A DNA stretch of 20,272 nucleotides. Origin: an uncultured Lysobacteraceae bacterium (lineage in GTDB: Bacteria; Pseudomonadota; Gammaproteobacteria; Xanthomonadales; Xanthomonadaceae). Positions 1-10,550 of the stretch are shown here, in pieces. Location of the stretch: the NCBI GenBank assembly GCA_946480825.1, contig CAMLLG010000069.1:1-20272 (forward strand), read 5' to 3'. Numbering within the stretch: position 1 is the first letter of the stretch; the number at the start of each line of letters is the position of its first letter. The position numbers and the translations under genes are program-made. The notes below the pieces were generated by a model. It did not search any database. It saw nothing but the letters and a program-made list of their open reading frames with translations, and had not been told where the DNA came from.

Positions 1-2619
<2,619 letters not shown>

Positions 2620-2655
2620 CCGTGGCGCCGGTCGCCCGCGCCGGTTGAGATCGGC

Positions 2656-3546
2656 ATGTCGCTTTCGGACCGGCTGCGTCGTCGACGCCATCAGCGGGCG
2701 CTGCGCACGCTCGCGCGCTGGTTGCCGCAGACGCCGGGGCACTTCTATTCGCCGGTGACCGATCCCGACGCGCTCGCCGCGGAGACGTCGCGGCTGTGGC
2801 CGCCGACGGCGGAGGCGCCGGGCATCGATTTCGACGACGACGGCCATCGCCGCCTGCTGCGCGACGTGTTCCCGCCGCTGCTCGCGGCGTTCGATTACCC
2901 GCGCACGCCGGCCGGCGATCCGCAGCGCTTCCATCTCGACAACGGCCAGTTCGGCGAGGGCGATGCGCGGACCCTCTTCGCGCTGTTGCGGCATTGGCGC
3001 CCGCTGCGGATGGTCGAGGTCGGCAGCGGCTTTTCCACGCTGCTCGCCGCCGACGTGAATCGCCGTTGGCTCGACGGTGCGATGCGGCTGACCGCGATCG
3101 AGCCGTATCCGCGCGATTTCCTGCACCGGCTCGATGGCCTTCAGGCGCTGCGCGTCGAGCGGGTGCAGGACACGCCGATGGCGGTCTTCGCCGAACTCGA
3201 TGCCGGCGACCTGCTGTTCATCGATTCTTCGCACGTGCTGAAGACCGGCAGCGACCTCGTCCATCTGTTGACGCGCGTGCTGCCGGTGCTGCGGGCCGGC
3301 GTGCGCGTGCATCTGCATGATGTCTTCCTGCCCGACGACTATCCGCCGGCGTGGGTGGTCGATCAGAACCGCAGTTGGAACGAGCAGTACGCGCTGCAGG
3401 CCATGCTCGCGGCGAATCCGCGCTGGCGCGTGGTCTTCGCGACGCACCATGCGCTGACCCGCCTCGCCGACGAGGCCCGCGCCGCCTACGGCGACCTTGC
3501 GGGACAGCCGTGGCAGGCGGGCAGCTTCTGGATCGAGCGGCGTTGA
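2656..3546 (+). CDS. Class I SAM-dependent methyltransferase, substrate unknown
   Basis: A 296-aa protein with a Rossmann-fold methyltransferase core. The SAM-binding glycine motif is VEVGSGFS (residues 120-127) at the end of strand 1. An acidic residue at the end of strand 2 lies in TAIEPYP, and LLFIDSSH (D190, H193) resembles the post-motif seen in the Methyltransf_24 / cephalosporin-hydroxylase-like group. A second His/Asp cluster, VHLHDVFLP, follows. The first 90 residues are basic and lack a signal peptide or membrane segment, so a cytoplasmic enzyme is likely. Relatives often occur near glycan or small-molecule modification genes, but no such genes are seen here, so the substrate cannot be named. 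ATG 2656 is the first in-frame start after topA; its ribosome site is weak. Confidence 0.8.
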   Translation: MSLSDRLRRRRHQRALRTLARWLPQTPGHFYSPVTDPDALAAETSRLWPPTAEAPGIDFDDDGHRRLLRDVFPPLLAAFDYPRTPAGDPQRFHLDNGQFGEGDARTLFALLRHWRPLRMVEVGSGFSTLLAADVNRRWLDGAMRLTAIEPYPRDFLHRLDGLQALRVERVQDTPMAVFAELDAGDLLFIDSSHVLKTGSDLVHLLTRVLPVLRAGVRVHLHDVFLPDDYPPAWVVDQNRSWNEQYALQAMLAANPRWRVVFATHHALTRLADEARAAYGDLAGQPWQAGSFWIERR

Positions 3547-3635
3547 GCCCGACGACCGCGATCGGTGCTGAACCGGTGCGCACGGTGTGCCGGTCGGCCC
3601 TTTTCCGGTTTGCGCGGACGGCGCAAGATGCGCCC

Positions 3636-4334
3636 ATGCCTACCGTCGTCGCCCGCCTGTGCGCCCTGATGATCGCGACCGCAGCGTGCGGCCCGCAGCC
3701 CGCGCATGCCGCCGACGATGTCCTGATCTACCGCTGCACCGACGGCAAAGGCCGCCTGACCCTGCGCGACTCGCCCTGCGCGAAGGGCGAGCGCCAGGAG
3801 ACCCGCAGCATGATGCGGCCCAAGGACGCGCCGCCGCGCGCGCCGTCGCCGCTGCCGTCGCAGAATGCGGCCGCGGTCGCCGCCGCATCGCCGCCGCCGC
3901 AGGTGATCGTGATCAACGCGCCGCGGCCGCTGTACGAATGCGTGACGCCGGACAACGCGCGCTATTTCAGCGAAAGCGCGGAAGGCAATCCCAGGCAGGT
4001 CCCCGCCTGGGCGTTGGGCGCGCCGCTGTTCGCGCGCGTGCCCACCGGCGAACCGGGCCGGATCGATTTCCAGGTGGAGAACGGCCGCGTCAGCGGCAAT
4101 TACAGCAGCGGCAGCCTCGGCTCGGTCGTGGTGCCGACCGCCGCCGCTTACGGCGCGACCACCTGGGTTCGCGATGCCTGCTTTCCGCTGCCGCCGAGCG
4201 AAGTCTGCGCGCGCATCCGCGACCGTCGCGATGAGCTGCGCCGGCGTTTCGTCATCGCCCAGCCCACCGAACGCGCCGCGCTCGGGCGCGAGGAACGCGC
4301 CATCGAAGCGCGCCTGAACCAGGATTGTCGTTGA
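3636..4334 (+). CDS. Secreted DUF4124-domain protein (first of tandem pair)
   Basis: A 232-aa exported protein. Residues 1-24 form a signal peptide (hydrophobic stretch RLCALMIATAACG, likely cleavage after AHA). A DUF4124 domain follows: IYRCTDGKGRLTLRDSPCAKG, with two cysteines flanking the conserved 'D-x-G-x-x-x-L-x-D-x-P-C' pattern. Residues about 65-85 are a Pro/Ala-rich linker. The C-terminal half has further cysteines (YECVTP, RDACFP, SEVCAR, QDCR), suggesting disulfides in the periplasm or envelope. The open frame extends upstream to 3351, but ATG 3636 is chosen because it starts the signal peptide and lies beyond the methyltransferase stop. Its stop TGA (4332-4334) shares a base with the next gene's ATG. 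No biochemical function is established for DUF4124 proteins. Confidence 0.85.
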   Translation: MPTVVARLCALMIATAACGPQPAHAADDVLIYRCTDGKGRLTLRDSPCAKGERQETRSMMRPKDAPPRAPSPLPSQNAAAVAAASPPPQVIVINAPRPLYECVTPDNARYFSESAEGNPRQVPAWALGAPLFARVPTGEPGRIDFQVENGRVSGNYSSGSLGSVVVPTAAAYGATTWVRDACFPLPPSEVCARIRDRRDELRRRFVIAQPTERAALGREERAIEARLNQDCR

Positions 4335-4966
4335 TGATGCGTCCGCGCGCTTACCTGCCCCTGCTGATCCTGCTCGCCGCGTCGCCGCATGCGGCCGTCG
4401 TCGCGCAGGACGGGATGACCATCTACCGCTGCGTCGACGCCACCGGCGCGGTCACCCTGCAGAACGACGCGCCCTGTCCGAAGGGCAGTGCGCAGACCAT
4501 CCGCAAGGTCGGTGCGCTGCCGACCCTGCCCGCGCTGCAGGTCGCGCCGTCGCCTGCGCCCACCGCAGCGGCCGCACCCGGGCCCGTGCCCGCCGTGGCG
4601 CCCGCACCCATGCCGCAACCGCCGCCCGCGCCGCTGGTGCGCACGCCGCCGCCGGCGTTGTTCCAGTGCCGCACCTGGGACGATCGCGACTATCTCGGCG
4701 ACACCGCCGAGCCGCCGGCCGCCTGCGTTCCGCTGCAGACCGTCGGCATCGACGGCACGTCCACGCTCGCTGCCGGACAGGCCTGCGAAATGCGCCGCGA
4801 CACCTGCACCGCCGTGGCCGCCGCGCAGCTGTGCGCGGCGTGGAAGAAACGCGTCGACGAAGCCGAGTTCCGCTGGAAATTCGGCGGCAGCCGCAACGAC
4901 GACCGCAAGGCCGAATTCGACCGGGTGACCCGGATCTATCGCGACAGCACCTGCGTCGGCGGCTGA
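4334..4966 (+). CDS. Secreted DUF4124-domain protein (second of tandem pair)
   Basis: A 210-aa paralogue of the preceding protein. It has a signal peptide (YLPLLILLAASPHAAVVAQ), then a DUF4124 domain IYRCVDATGAVTLQNDAPCP. The same plan follows: a Pro/Ala linker, an aromatic/Cys segment (LFQCRTWDDRDYLGD, matching LYECVTPDNARYFSE in the neighbour) and a Cys-containing C-terminal region ending in STCVGG. ATG 4334 overlaps the previous stop as TGATG, implying translational coupling; a second ATG at 4337 and a TTG at 4325 are alternatives. The shared architecture shows gene duplication followed by strong divergence of the linker and C-terminus. It ends 23 bp from the convergent protease stop, with no clear hairpin terminator between them. 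Function unknown, probably envelope. Confidence 0.85.
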   Translation: MMRPRAYLPLLILLAASPHAAVVAQDGMTIYRCVDATGAVTLQNDAPCPKGSAQTIRKVGALPTLPALQVAPSPAPTAAAAPGPVPAVAPAPMPQPPPAPLVRTPPPALFQCRTWDDRDYLGDTAEPPAACVPLQTVGIDGTSTLAAGQACEMRRDTCTAVAAAQLCAAWKKRVDEAEFRWKFGGSRNDDRKAEFDRVTRIYRDSTCVGG

Positions 4967-4989
4967 GCGCCGACGTCCGCCGTCAGTCG

Positions 4990-6798
4990 TCAGTCGTCCG
5001 CCAGCGCGCCGCGCAGCGCCGGCGATGCCTTCGCGCGCAGCGCATCGCGGGGATCGGTGGAAGCCATCGACGACGTCGTCATCGATGACTTCATCGCAGA
5101 GGTTTTCCTGGTCGAAACTTTGGTCGCCGCCCGCTTCGCGGTGCGCGTGCGCGGTTTCGCGGCGGCGAGGAAGGCTGCGCGGATGGCGGGATCGGTGGCG
5201 ACGTGGAATTCGATCTCGTCGATCAGGCTGGGCGGCGGCGGTGGACGCTGCGTCGAAGACGCGCGCTCGGCAGCCTGCGTCCGCGCACCGGCGTCGAACA
5301 TCGCGGTCGCCGCCGTGGCCAGTTGCTTCGGCGTCAGTTCGGGCAGATAGGGCTGCAAACGCGCCCAGTCGGAGGCCGCACTGCTGCGCGTGGGAGGACG
5401 TGCGGCGGCGCGCACGGCCGCGGCGCCGAACGCCGGCAGCGGTGCGGCCAGCAGGGCGGCGGCATCGACCAGACCGGGGCCGTAGCGCCGCGTGTTCCAG
5501 CCGGGCACCGGACGGCAATGCGTCTTCAGCAGGGTCATGAACACCGAGGCGAGGCGGCCGCCGTAGCGTTCGCGCAGCGCGGCCGCGCCGTGGCGCTGCA
5601 GCCACAGCGCGCACACGCCGGCGGTGGTGGCGGTGGCATAGGAGGTGCCGGAGCTGCGTTCGATGTCGAACCGCAGCGTCCCCGAAACCTTGTGCGCGTA
5701 GGCCCGCCAGACCGATTCGCCCGGTGCGGTGATGTCCACCGCCGCGCCCGAGGCCGAACCGCGCCAGGGTCGGGTGTCGGCATTGCTCGCGGCCACGCCG
5801 ACCACGTTGTCGAATTTGGCCGGATAGACCACGAACGGCCAGCGATTGCCCGCGGCCGCGAGCAGGATCAGGCCGTCGGCGATCACGCGATCCACGGCGC
5901 GTCCGAGCGCGCGCCCGGCCCACGGGCCGCCCAGGCTCATCGACACCACGTGGCAGCCGCGATCGCGCGCGCGGTACAGCGCTTCGGCGACGTTGGCGAA
6001 ATCGAAATGGATCACCGAATCCGACACCCGCAGCGGCACCACTTCGGCGCCCGGCGCGATGCCGTGCAGACCGCCGCCCTGAAGATCGGCCGCGCCGCTG
6101 AAGATCACGCTGGCGGTCGCGGTGCCGTGGCCGGGATGCGAGCCCGTCATCGGATCGCGCGGATCGGCCGCGCCGGCGACGAAGTCGTAGCCGTCGGCGA
6201 CGCGCAGCCGCGGTCCCGCGATCTGCGGATGCGCGGTATAGCCGGTGTCCGGATGGCCCACGCGCACGCCGGCGCCGGTGACATCGAACTGCGTGCGTGC
6301 GCGGTCCGCGGCGACCGCCCTGAGCGACCAATCGCGCGCGTTCGATCCGGGCAGATGCGCGCCGCCGCCGCCGCTGGCGCGCATCGCGAACGTCTGCGGT
6401 TCGGGCGCGATCGCCGGGATGTGCACGGCCGGTTCGCAGTCCGCCACCAGCGGATGCGCGTGCAGTGCATGCACCGCGTTCCAGGCCTGGGCGATGGTCA
6501 CCCGCTTTCCCTCGGGAAACGCGACCAGCACGTCGCTCGCGTCCTTGCCGAGCGGCCGGGCGGTGGATTGCGCGGTCGTCAGCGCCGCGAACGCGGGCAC
6601 GTCCGCGCGCAGCTGGGCGATGATCTTCCTGCGCTCGGCCGTGGACAGCGGATCGCCGAGATCGAGGATCAGTCCGCGAACCTGCACGGCCGCGGACGAT
6701 CCCGCTTTCGTCGCCTGCCCTGCGCTGCCGTTCGACGCGCGCTTCGAAATGCGCTTGGACGCGCGCTTCGAAGCACGCCCGGATGCGGTGGTCGCCAT
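4990..6798 (-). CDS. Subtilisin-family (S8) serine peptidase, no evident signal peptide
   Basis: A 602-aa protein with a full subtilase triad: Asp184 in VGHPDTGY, His224 in HPGHGTATAS and Ser386 in SSGTSYATA. The oxyanion-region Asn is in LLAAAGNRW. The protein starts with a short basic repeat (ASKRASKRISKR, residues 9-20) instead of a hydrophobic signal sequence. A region of about 130 residues before the catalytic domain may be a pro- or inhibitor-like domain (inference). After the catalytic domain come a spacer, a conserved-looking TPKQLATAATAMFDA segment, a Pro tract and a basic Ser/Thr/Lys tail. ATG 6798 has an AGG a few bases upstream, and the homologous-looking region begins soon after; the open frame continues to 7032 but that part is arginine-rich shadow. 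The enzyme may act in the cytoplasm or use a non-classical export route. Family assignment is firm; substrate unknown. Confidence 0.9.
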   Translation of the reverse strand: MATTASGRASKRASKRISKRASNGSAGQATKAGSSAAVQVRGLILDLGDPLSTAERRKIIAQLRADVPAFAALTTAQSTARPLGKDASDVLVAFPEGKRVTIAQAWNAVHALHAHPLVADCEPAVHIPAIAPEPQTFAMRASGGGGAHLPGSNARDWSLRAVAADRARTQFDVTGAGVRVGHPDTGYTAHPQIAGPRLRVADGYDFVAGAADPRDPMTGSHPGHGTATASVIFSGAADLQGGGLHGIAPGAEVVPLRVSDSVIHFDFANVAEALYRARDRGCHVVSMSLGGPWAGRALGRAVDRVIADGLILLAAAGNRWPFVVYPAKFDNVVGVAASNADTRPWRGSASGAAVDITAPGESVWRAYAHKVSGTLRFDIERSSGTSYATATTAGVCALWLQRHGAAALRERYGGRLASVFMTLLKTHCRPVPGWNTRRYGPGLVDAAALLAAPLPAFGAAAVRAAARPPTRSSAASDWARLQPYLPELTPKQLATAATAMFDAGARTQAAERASSTQRPPPPPSLIDEIEFHVATDPAIRAAFLAAAKPRTRTAKRAATKVSTRKTSAMKSSMTTSSMASTDPRDALRAKASPALRGALADD

Positions 6799-6911
6799 CT
6801 GCCTGTTCCCTGTGCATGACCGGCGGTCGCCGGAGAGGTCCAGCATACCGCCGGCCGGCGCTGCGCCGGTATCCACGACGGCATCGTTGCAGGGTGCTGC
6901 CTGATCGCTGT

Positions 6912-6953
6912 GCGGTCGCGGATGCGGCGCAGTTCGCGCCGCATCCGCACCGC
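6912..6953 (-). terminator. Long GC-rich hairpin downstream of the multicopper oxidase
   Basis: A perfect 13-bp inverted repeat (6918-6930 and 6936-6948) with a 5-nt loop. It extends by another 5 bp (6912-6916 with 6949-6953) past a single bulged base. It lies between the oxidase stop (6995) and the protease start (6798), both on the minus strand. A terminator or mRNA 3'-end stabiliser for the oxidase transcript is likely. There is no clear U-tract on the minus strand, so intrinsic termination is uncertain. Confidence 0.5.
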
Positions 6954-6994
6954 CTGTTCTTCCGGCGCGGTCGATCGGTCGGCCGCCGTGTGCG

Positions 6995-9067
6995 TCAGTG
7001 GTGGCCGCTGCCCACCGCGCCGCCCTCGCCATCGGGCAGCAGCACGCGCACGTTCTGCATCATGCCCTGATCCTCGTGATCGAGGATGTGGCAATGCAGG
7101 ACGTACTCGCCGATGTACCGCTGGTAGCGCGTGCGCACGTACAGCGTGTAGCCCGATTTGACGAACAGCGTGTCCTTCCAGGTGCCTTGGGTCGCGTCGT
7201 AGTCGGGCACGCCGCTGCCGGGGAGGCTGACGTCGCGTCCGGTGGCGTTGTCGATGATCCGCGAGACCTGGAACGGGTTCACATGGATGTGGAACGGATG
7301 GCTGCCCAGACCCGAAGTGAGTTTCCATTCCTCGACGTTGCCGAGGATCAGATCGCGCGCGGTGGCGGGGTCGTAGGATTCGCCGTCGACCATGAACTTG
7401 CCGTTGGCGATGTTGAATTCCAGCGTCTGACCGGAGTTCGGCGTCAGTTCGGCGGTGGTGATGGGGGCGTGCGGCACGAACGCGTCCAGACGCAGGCCAT
7501 CATCAAGACCGGCCACCACCTTCGCCTTCACGTCGTCCGGCATCCAGCGGATCGCCGCGCGCTTCAGCGTCTCGCGCAGATACGCCTCCGGGTCGTTGCC
7601 GACCGGCAGACCCGGGTTCACCGAGACCGTGCCCAGCAGGCGCCGGCTCTCGGCGTCGCCGGACACCGAGCCCGACGCCGGAATGCTGTCGTCGATCACG
7701 CAGTATTCGCCGGCCGTCGGGAACACCATCAGCAGATCGCTGCGATAACCGGGCTGCAGGATCGTCTGCGTCCTGCGGATCGTTTTCGCGTGGGTCAGGC
7801 CATCGCTGGCGATCTCGAACTGCGGCACCGCGTCGCCGACGCAGTTCTGGGAAATCCATTTCGGATGATCGGCGAGGTCGAGCAGCGTTTCCGGATCGGC
7901 GTTCTTGCGCAACCGCACGAATTTCAGGGCGATCGAATCGCGGATGCCGGCGTGGATGTTGCGCCAGCGCTCGACGCGCCCGGCCTCGGCGTCGGTGAAG
8001 CGCGGCAGGATCTGGCCGTTGATGCTGGTGTAGCGATTCGACTCCTTCCACGAGGACGGGCCGAACAGGCTGTAGTTCGGCAGCGTGGTGCCGACCGGTA
8101 CGCCGCCGCTGGCGTCGGTGTTGACCGCGATGCCGGTATAGCCTTCGATCTCGCCGGTATCGCCCTCGTCGCAGACCCAGTCGACGACGTTGATCACCGG
8201 ATTGCCCTTCGAGTCGACCCCTTTGGCCATCCGCACCTTCACCTGGTCCAGATCGTTGCGGCAGGCGTATTGCACCTGCTGGAACAGCACCAGGCGTTCG
8301 CGGAAGGCGGTGCCGGCCTCGTCGCGCAGCAGCGTGTCGATGTCGCCGTTGCGGGTCGGCGTCGGCGGGCGGTCGCCGTGGACGATCAATGCGCCGGCCA
8401 TGCCGCTGGCGACCTGCAGCGCGGTGGAGCCGTGAAGGTGCGGGTGATACCAGAACGTCCCCGCCGGATGCGTCGCCGGAATGTTGTATTCGTATTCGAA
8501 CGACACCTTCGGCTTGATCGTGATCAGCACGTTGTCGCTGTTGCCCGACGGACTGACCCACAGGCCGTGCGAATGCAGATTGGTCGAGTTGAAGCAGTGC
8601 GGTGTATTGATTTCGCCCGGCGGCGGTTTGCAGCCCGGCTGCGGTTCCAACTGGTTGTTCAGGCCCATCCGGATGGTGTCGCCGGGATTCGCGCGCTGGG
8701 TCGGCCCCACGAACGGTGTGAACGGATTCGGCGGCGCGCCCTCGGCGACGTAACTGCGCAGGCGTACGCGGTCGAAACGCCGGGTCGCGGGATTGTAGAT
8801 ACGGCCGTCGGTGAGGCGGATGTTGAGCAACGGATCCTTGTCGGGATCGACGCCCTCCTCGACGCGCGCGGCCTGCAACAGCTTCGGGCCGGCCGCGCGC
8901 GCGCGCAGCATCGGCACGAGCAGCGGATCGTTGACGACGCGGTCGGCCGGCGGCTCGGCGGCGCTGCCATCGGCGGCCTGCGCGGGCGCGAGGGCGCAGG
9001 CGACGGCGAGGGTCGCGAACGCGAGCGTGCGACGGGCGAGCGGGGCGGTATGCGAACGGTGAACCAT
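6995..9067 (-). CDS. Secreted multicopper oxidase
   Basis: A 690-aa periplasmic copper oxidase. The N-terminus has an export signal ending at PAQA-A; the RR in ARRTLAFA before the hydrophobic core could allow Tat export, as is common for cofactor-loaded oxidases. All four copper-ligand motifs are present: HSHG (H165, H167), HPHLHG (H208, H210, H212), HPFHIH (H590, H593, H595) and HCHILDHEDQGMM (C659 as type 1 ligand, H664, axial Met669). Such enzymes oxidise phenols, bilirubin or metal ions while reducing oxygen to water. Length and a long central insert differ from the roughly 500-aa CueO type, and there is no Met-rich loop, so copper-efflux oxidase is not assumed. ATG 9067 is preceded by a strong AAGGAGA with 6-nt spacing. 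No copper-resistance partner gene lies beside it. Confidence 0.92.
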   Translation of the reverse strand: MVHRSHTAPLARRTLAFATLAVACALAPAQAADGSAAEPPADRVVNDPLLVPMLRARAAGPKLLQAARVEEGVDPDKDPLLNIRLTDGRIYNPATRRFDRVRLRSYVAEGAPPNPFTPFVGPTQRANPGDTIRMGLNNQLEPQPGCKPPPGEINTPHCFNSTNLHSHGLWVSPSGNSDNVLITIKPKVSFEYEYNIPATHPAGTFWYHPHLHGSTALQVASGMAGALIVHGDRPPTPTRNGDIDTLLRDEAGTAFRERLVLFQQVQYACRNDLDQVKVRMAKGVDSKGNPVINVVDWVCDEGDTGEIEGYTGIAVNTDASGGVPVGTTLPNYSLFGPSSWKESNRYTSINGQILPRFTDAEAGRVERWRNIHAGIRDSIALKFVRLRKNADPETLLDLADHPKWISQNCVGDAVPQFEIASDGLTHAKTIRRTQTILQPGYRSDLLMVFPTAGEYCVIDDSIPASGSVSGDAESRRLLGTVSVNPGLPVGNDPEAYLRETLKRAAIRWMPDDVKAKVVAGLDDGLRLDAFVPHAPITTAELTPNSGQTLEFNIANGKFMVDGESYDPATARDLILGNVEEWKLTSGLGSHPFHIHVNPFQVSRIIDNATGRDVSLPGSGVPDYDATQGTWKDTLFVKSGYTLYVRTRYQRYIGEYVLHCHILDHEDQGMMQNVRVLLPDGEGGAVGSGHH

Positions 9068-9073
9068 GACGAA

Positions 9074-9080
9074 TCTCCTT
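9074..9080 (-). promoter_or_regulatory. Strong ribosome binding site of the multicopper oxidase
   Basis: Reads AAGGAGA on the minus strand, six bases before ATG 9067. It fixes that start against the longer open frame reaching 9277. Confidence 0.8.
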
Positions 9081-9341
9081 GTCTGGTCGGAACGGTTTGC
9101 CCGAAAGGACGGCCTCATCGAAAGGCGGCCTGATCGGAAACAACGATGTGCGCACGGACGGGGCCGTACGGAATCTGCAGTCGAAAACCCCTGTGGCATG
9201 ACGATGGCGGCCGCATCGGGCCGCGCGGCTACGATACGCCGAATCGCGTGCGGGGACGATCCTGAAGCCCTGCGCATGGCGACGCCGATCCGCGCATGGG
9301 CATCGTCGACCGCGTCGGTTGCAGCGGTCGCTTCAATATTG
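9081..9341. other. Intergenic region upstream of the multicopper oxidase
   Basis: This stretch separates the oxidase start from the 13-bp repeat array and the end of the SDR gene. It must hold the oxidase promoter if the gene is transcribed alone, but I cannot point to a convincing -35/-10 pair. There is an AT-rich patch at about 9331-9342 (cttcaatattgg). Open frames through here look like shadows and no small gene is supported. Confidence 0.5.
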
Positions 9342-9419
9342 GAACCAGCGATCAGGACCAGCGACGAGAACCAGCGACGAGAACCAGCGATCAGAACCAG
9401 CGATCAGAACCAGCGATCA
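9342..9419. repeat. 13-bp direct tandem repeat, six copies, spanning the SDR stop codon
   Basis: Six head-to-tail 13-mers begin at 9342, 9355, 9368, 9381, 9394 and 9407. Copies 1, 4, 5 and 6 read gaaccagcgatca exactly. Copies 2 and 3 share the variant ending cgacga, and copy 2 also starts gg. The copy nearest the SDR gene contains that gene's stop codon (9417-9419), and the following gene bases (gaaccc) start like another unit. Because 13 is not a multiple of 3, the TGA in the minus-strand unit falls in all three frames. This looks like replication-slippage expansion of the gene's 3' end. Confidence 0.9.
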
Positions 9420-10193
9420 GAACCCGTACCGCAGGAAGCCGCCATCCACGGCGATGCATTCGCCGGTGATGTAGCCCGATGCCGGCAGGCAGAGGAAAGC
9501 GACGGCGGCGGCGACTTCTTCCGGTTCGCCGATGCGGCCCATCGGCGTGCGCAGCAGGACGTCGTCGAGATAGTCGGGGTCGGCGAGTTTGCCGGAGGTG
9601 CGGCGGGTGCGGATGTACCACGGCGCCACCGCGTTCACGCGGATGCCGTCCTCGGCCCATTCCACCGCGAGGTTGCGGGTCATCTGGTGCATCGCCGCCT
9701 TGCTCATGCCGTAGGGCGCGCCGCTGCGCACATGGGTGATGCCGGAGACGCTGCCGACGTTGACGATGCTGGACGCCGCGTGTTTCGTCAGCAGCGGGTA
9801 GGCGTAGCGGGCGAGTTCGAAGGCGCTGAACAGGTTGATCTCGAAGATCCCGCGCCACTCGTCCTCGCTGTAATCGTTCGCGGCCCTGGTGAGATTGCCG
9901 CCGGCGTTGTTGACCAGGATGTTGAGCCCGTCGCCGAAATCTTCCACCCAGTCCAGCAGTTCGCGACGCTGTTCGTCGTCGCTCACGTCGGCGACGCAGG
10001 TACGGACTTCGCCGTTCGGGAATTCTTCCTCCAGTTCCGTCCGCACCGCATCCAGGCCGTTGCCGTCGCGCGCGGCGATCAGCACGCGTGCGCCGAAACC
10101 CAGCAGTTCGCGGGCGATGGCGCGACCGATGCCGGCGCTGCCGCCGGTGACGAGGGCGAGTTGTCCGTCGAGGCGCCAGCGTTGGGGATCCAT
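9417..10193 (-). CDS. Short-chain dehydrogenase/reductase (tropinone reductase-like)
   Basis: A 258-aa classical SDR of normal length. It has the NAD(P)-binding motif TGGSAGIG (residues 16-23), the NNAG motif after strand 4, catalytic Ser148 (NVGSVSG), Tyr161 and Lys165 (YGMSK), and the family C-terminal signature [11 protein letters not shown]. An arginine in LLIAARDG after strand 2 suggests NADP(H) preference (inference). Sequence style resembles the tropinone reductase-like subgroup, whose bacterial members have varied or unknown substrates. ATG 10193 begins the fold directly; the open frame runs to 10334 but overlaps the divergent lipoprotein gene, so the longer form is rejected. A recognisable ribosome site is lacking. 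The stop codon lies in the tandem repeat array. No metabolic neighbour indicates the substrate. Confidence 0.9.
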   Translation of the reverse strand: MDPQRWRLDGQLALVTGGSAGIGRAIARELLGFGARVLIAARDGNGLDAVRTELEEEFPNGEVRTCVADVSDDEQRRELLDWVEDFGDGLNILVNNAGGNLTRAANDYSEDEWRGIFEINLFSAFELARYAYPLLTKHAASSIVNVGSVSGITHVRSGAPYGMSKAAMHQMTRNLAVEWAEDGIRVNAVAPWYIRTRRTSGKLADPDYLDDVLLRTPMGRIGEPEEVAAAVAFLCLPASGYITGECIAVDGGFLRYGF

Positions 10194-10257
10194 GGGCGGT
10201 GACCGGGCGAGCGGGGTTGGGCGTAGGATAGCCGCGTCGCCGTCGAGGAGGAGTGCC

Positions 10258-10515
10258 ATGTCCCGCACCTTGCGCATGAAGATCCTTGCCGTCGCGCTGC
10301 TGTCGTGCAGCGTCGCGCTGGCCGGATGCGGCAAACCGAAGATACCCGATCACGACGATCGCCCCGAGCCGCAGGCCGCACCCGCGGCGCAGCCGCCCAC
10401 CGCGCTGCGGCAGACGATGCAGCAGCCGATCGACAAGGCGAAGGCCGCCGAAGACGCGACCGCCGCCGCGGAACGGCAGCGCGATGAGGCGTTGAACACC
10501 GCCACCGGCGAATAG
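10258..10515 (+). CDS. Small lipoprotein, function unknown
   Basis: An 85-aa protein with a clear lipoprotein signal: a charged start (MSRTLRMK), a hydrophobic stretch and a lipobox LAGC with Cys24 as the lipidation site. The mature part of about 60 residues is Pro/Ala-rich, then a charged helical segment ([26 protein letters not shown]) that could form a short coiled coil. The start is supported by GAGGAGGAG at 10245-10253, four bases before ATG. It is divergent from the SDR gene, with 64 bp between starts holding both promoters. A hairpin 35 bp after the stop ends the unit. The Gly after Cys does not suggest inner-membrane retention, so outer-membrane anchoring is likely (inference). No domain family is recognised. 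Confidence 0.8.
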   Translation: MSRTLRMKILAVALLSCSVALAGCGKPKIPDHDDRPEPQAAPAAQPPTALRQTMQQPIDKAKAAEDATAAAERQRDEALNTATGE

Positions 10516-10550
10516 CCGCATCCCGCCATCCTGCACGGCTGCCGCAAACG

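Noticed and set aside
4983..4996. Duplicated 7-bp unit around the subtilase stop codon (two TGA copies)
   Set aside because: Only two copies of a short unit; chance or a small slippage event is enough, although it resembles the SDR stop-codon repeat on a smaller scale.
4148..6817. 889-codon minus-strand frame overlapping the subtilase
   Set aside because: Arg/Ala-rich composition and no motifs; the subtilase in the other frame has a complete catalytic triad.
6998..9133. 711-codon plus-strand frame opposite the multicopper oxidase
   Set aside because: Antisense shadow with biased Val/Ala/Arg/Asp composition and no domain; the minus strand has all copper motifs and a strong ribosome site.
9342..9419. 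Interpretation of the 13-bp array as a CRISPR or plasmid iteron array
   Set aside because: Units are contiguous with no spacers, too short for CRISPR, and no rep or cas gene is present.
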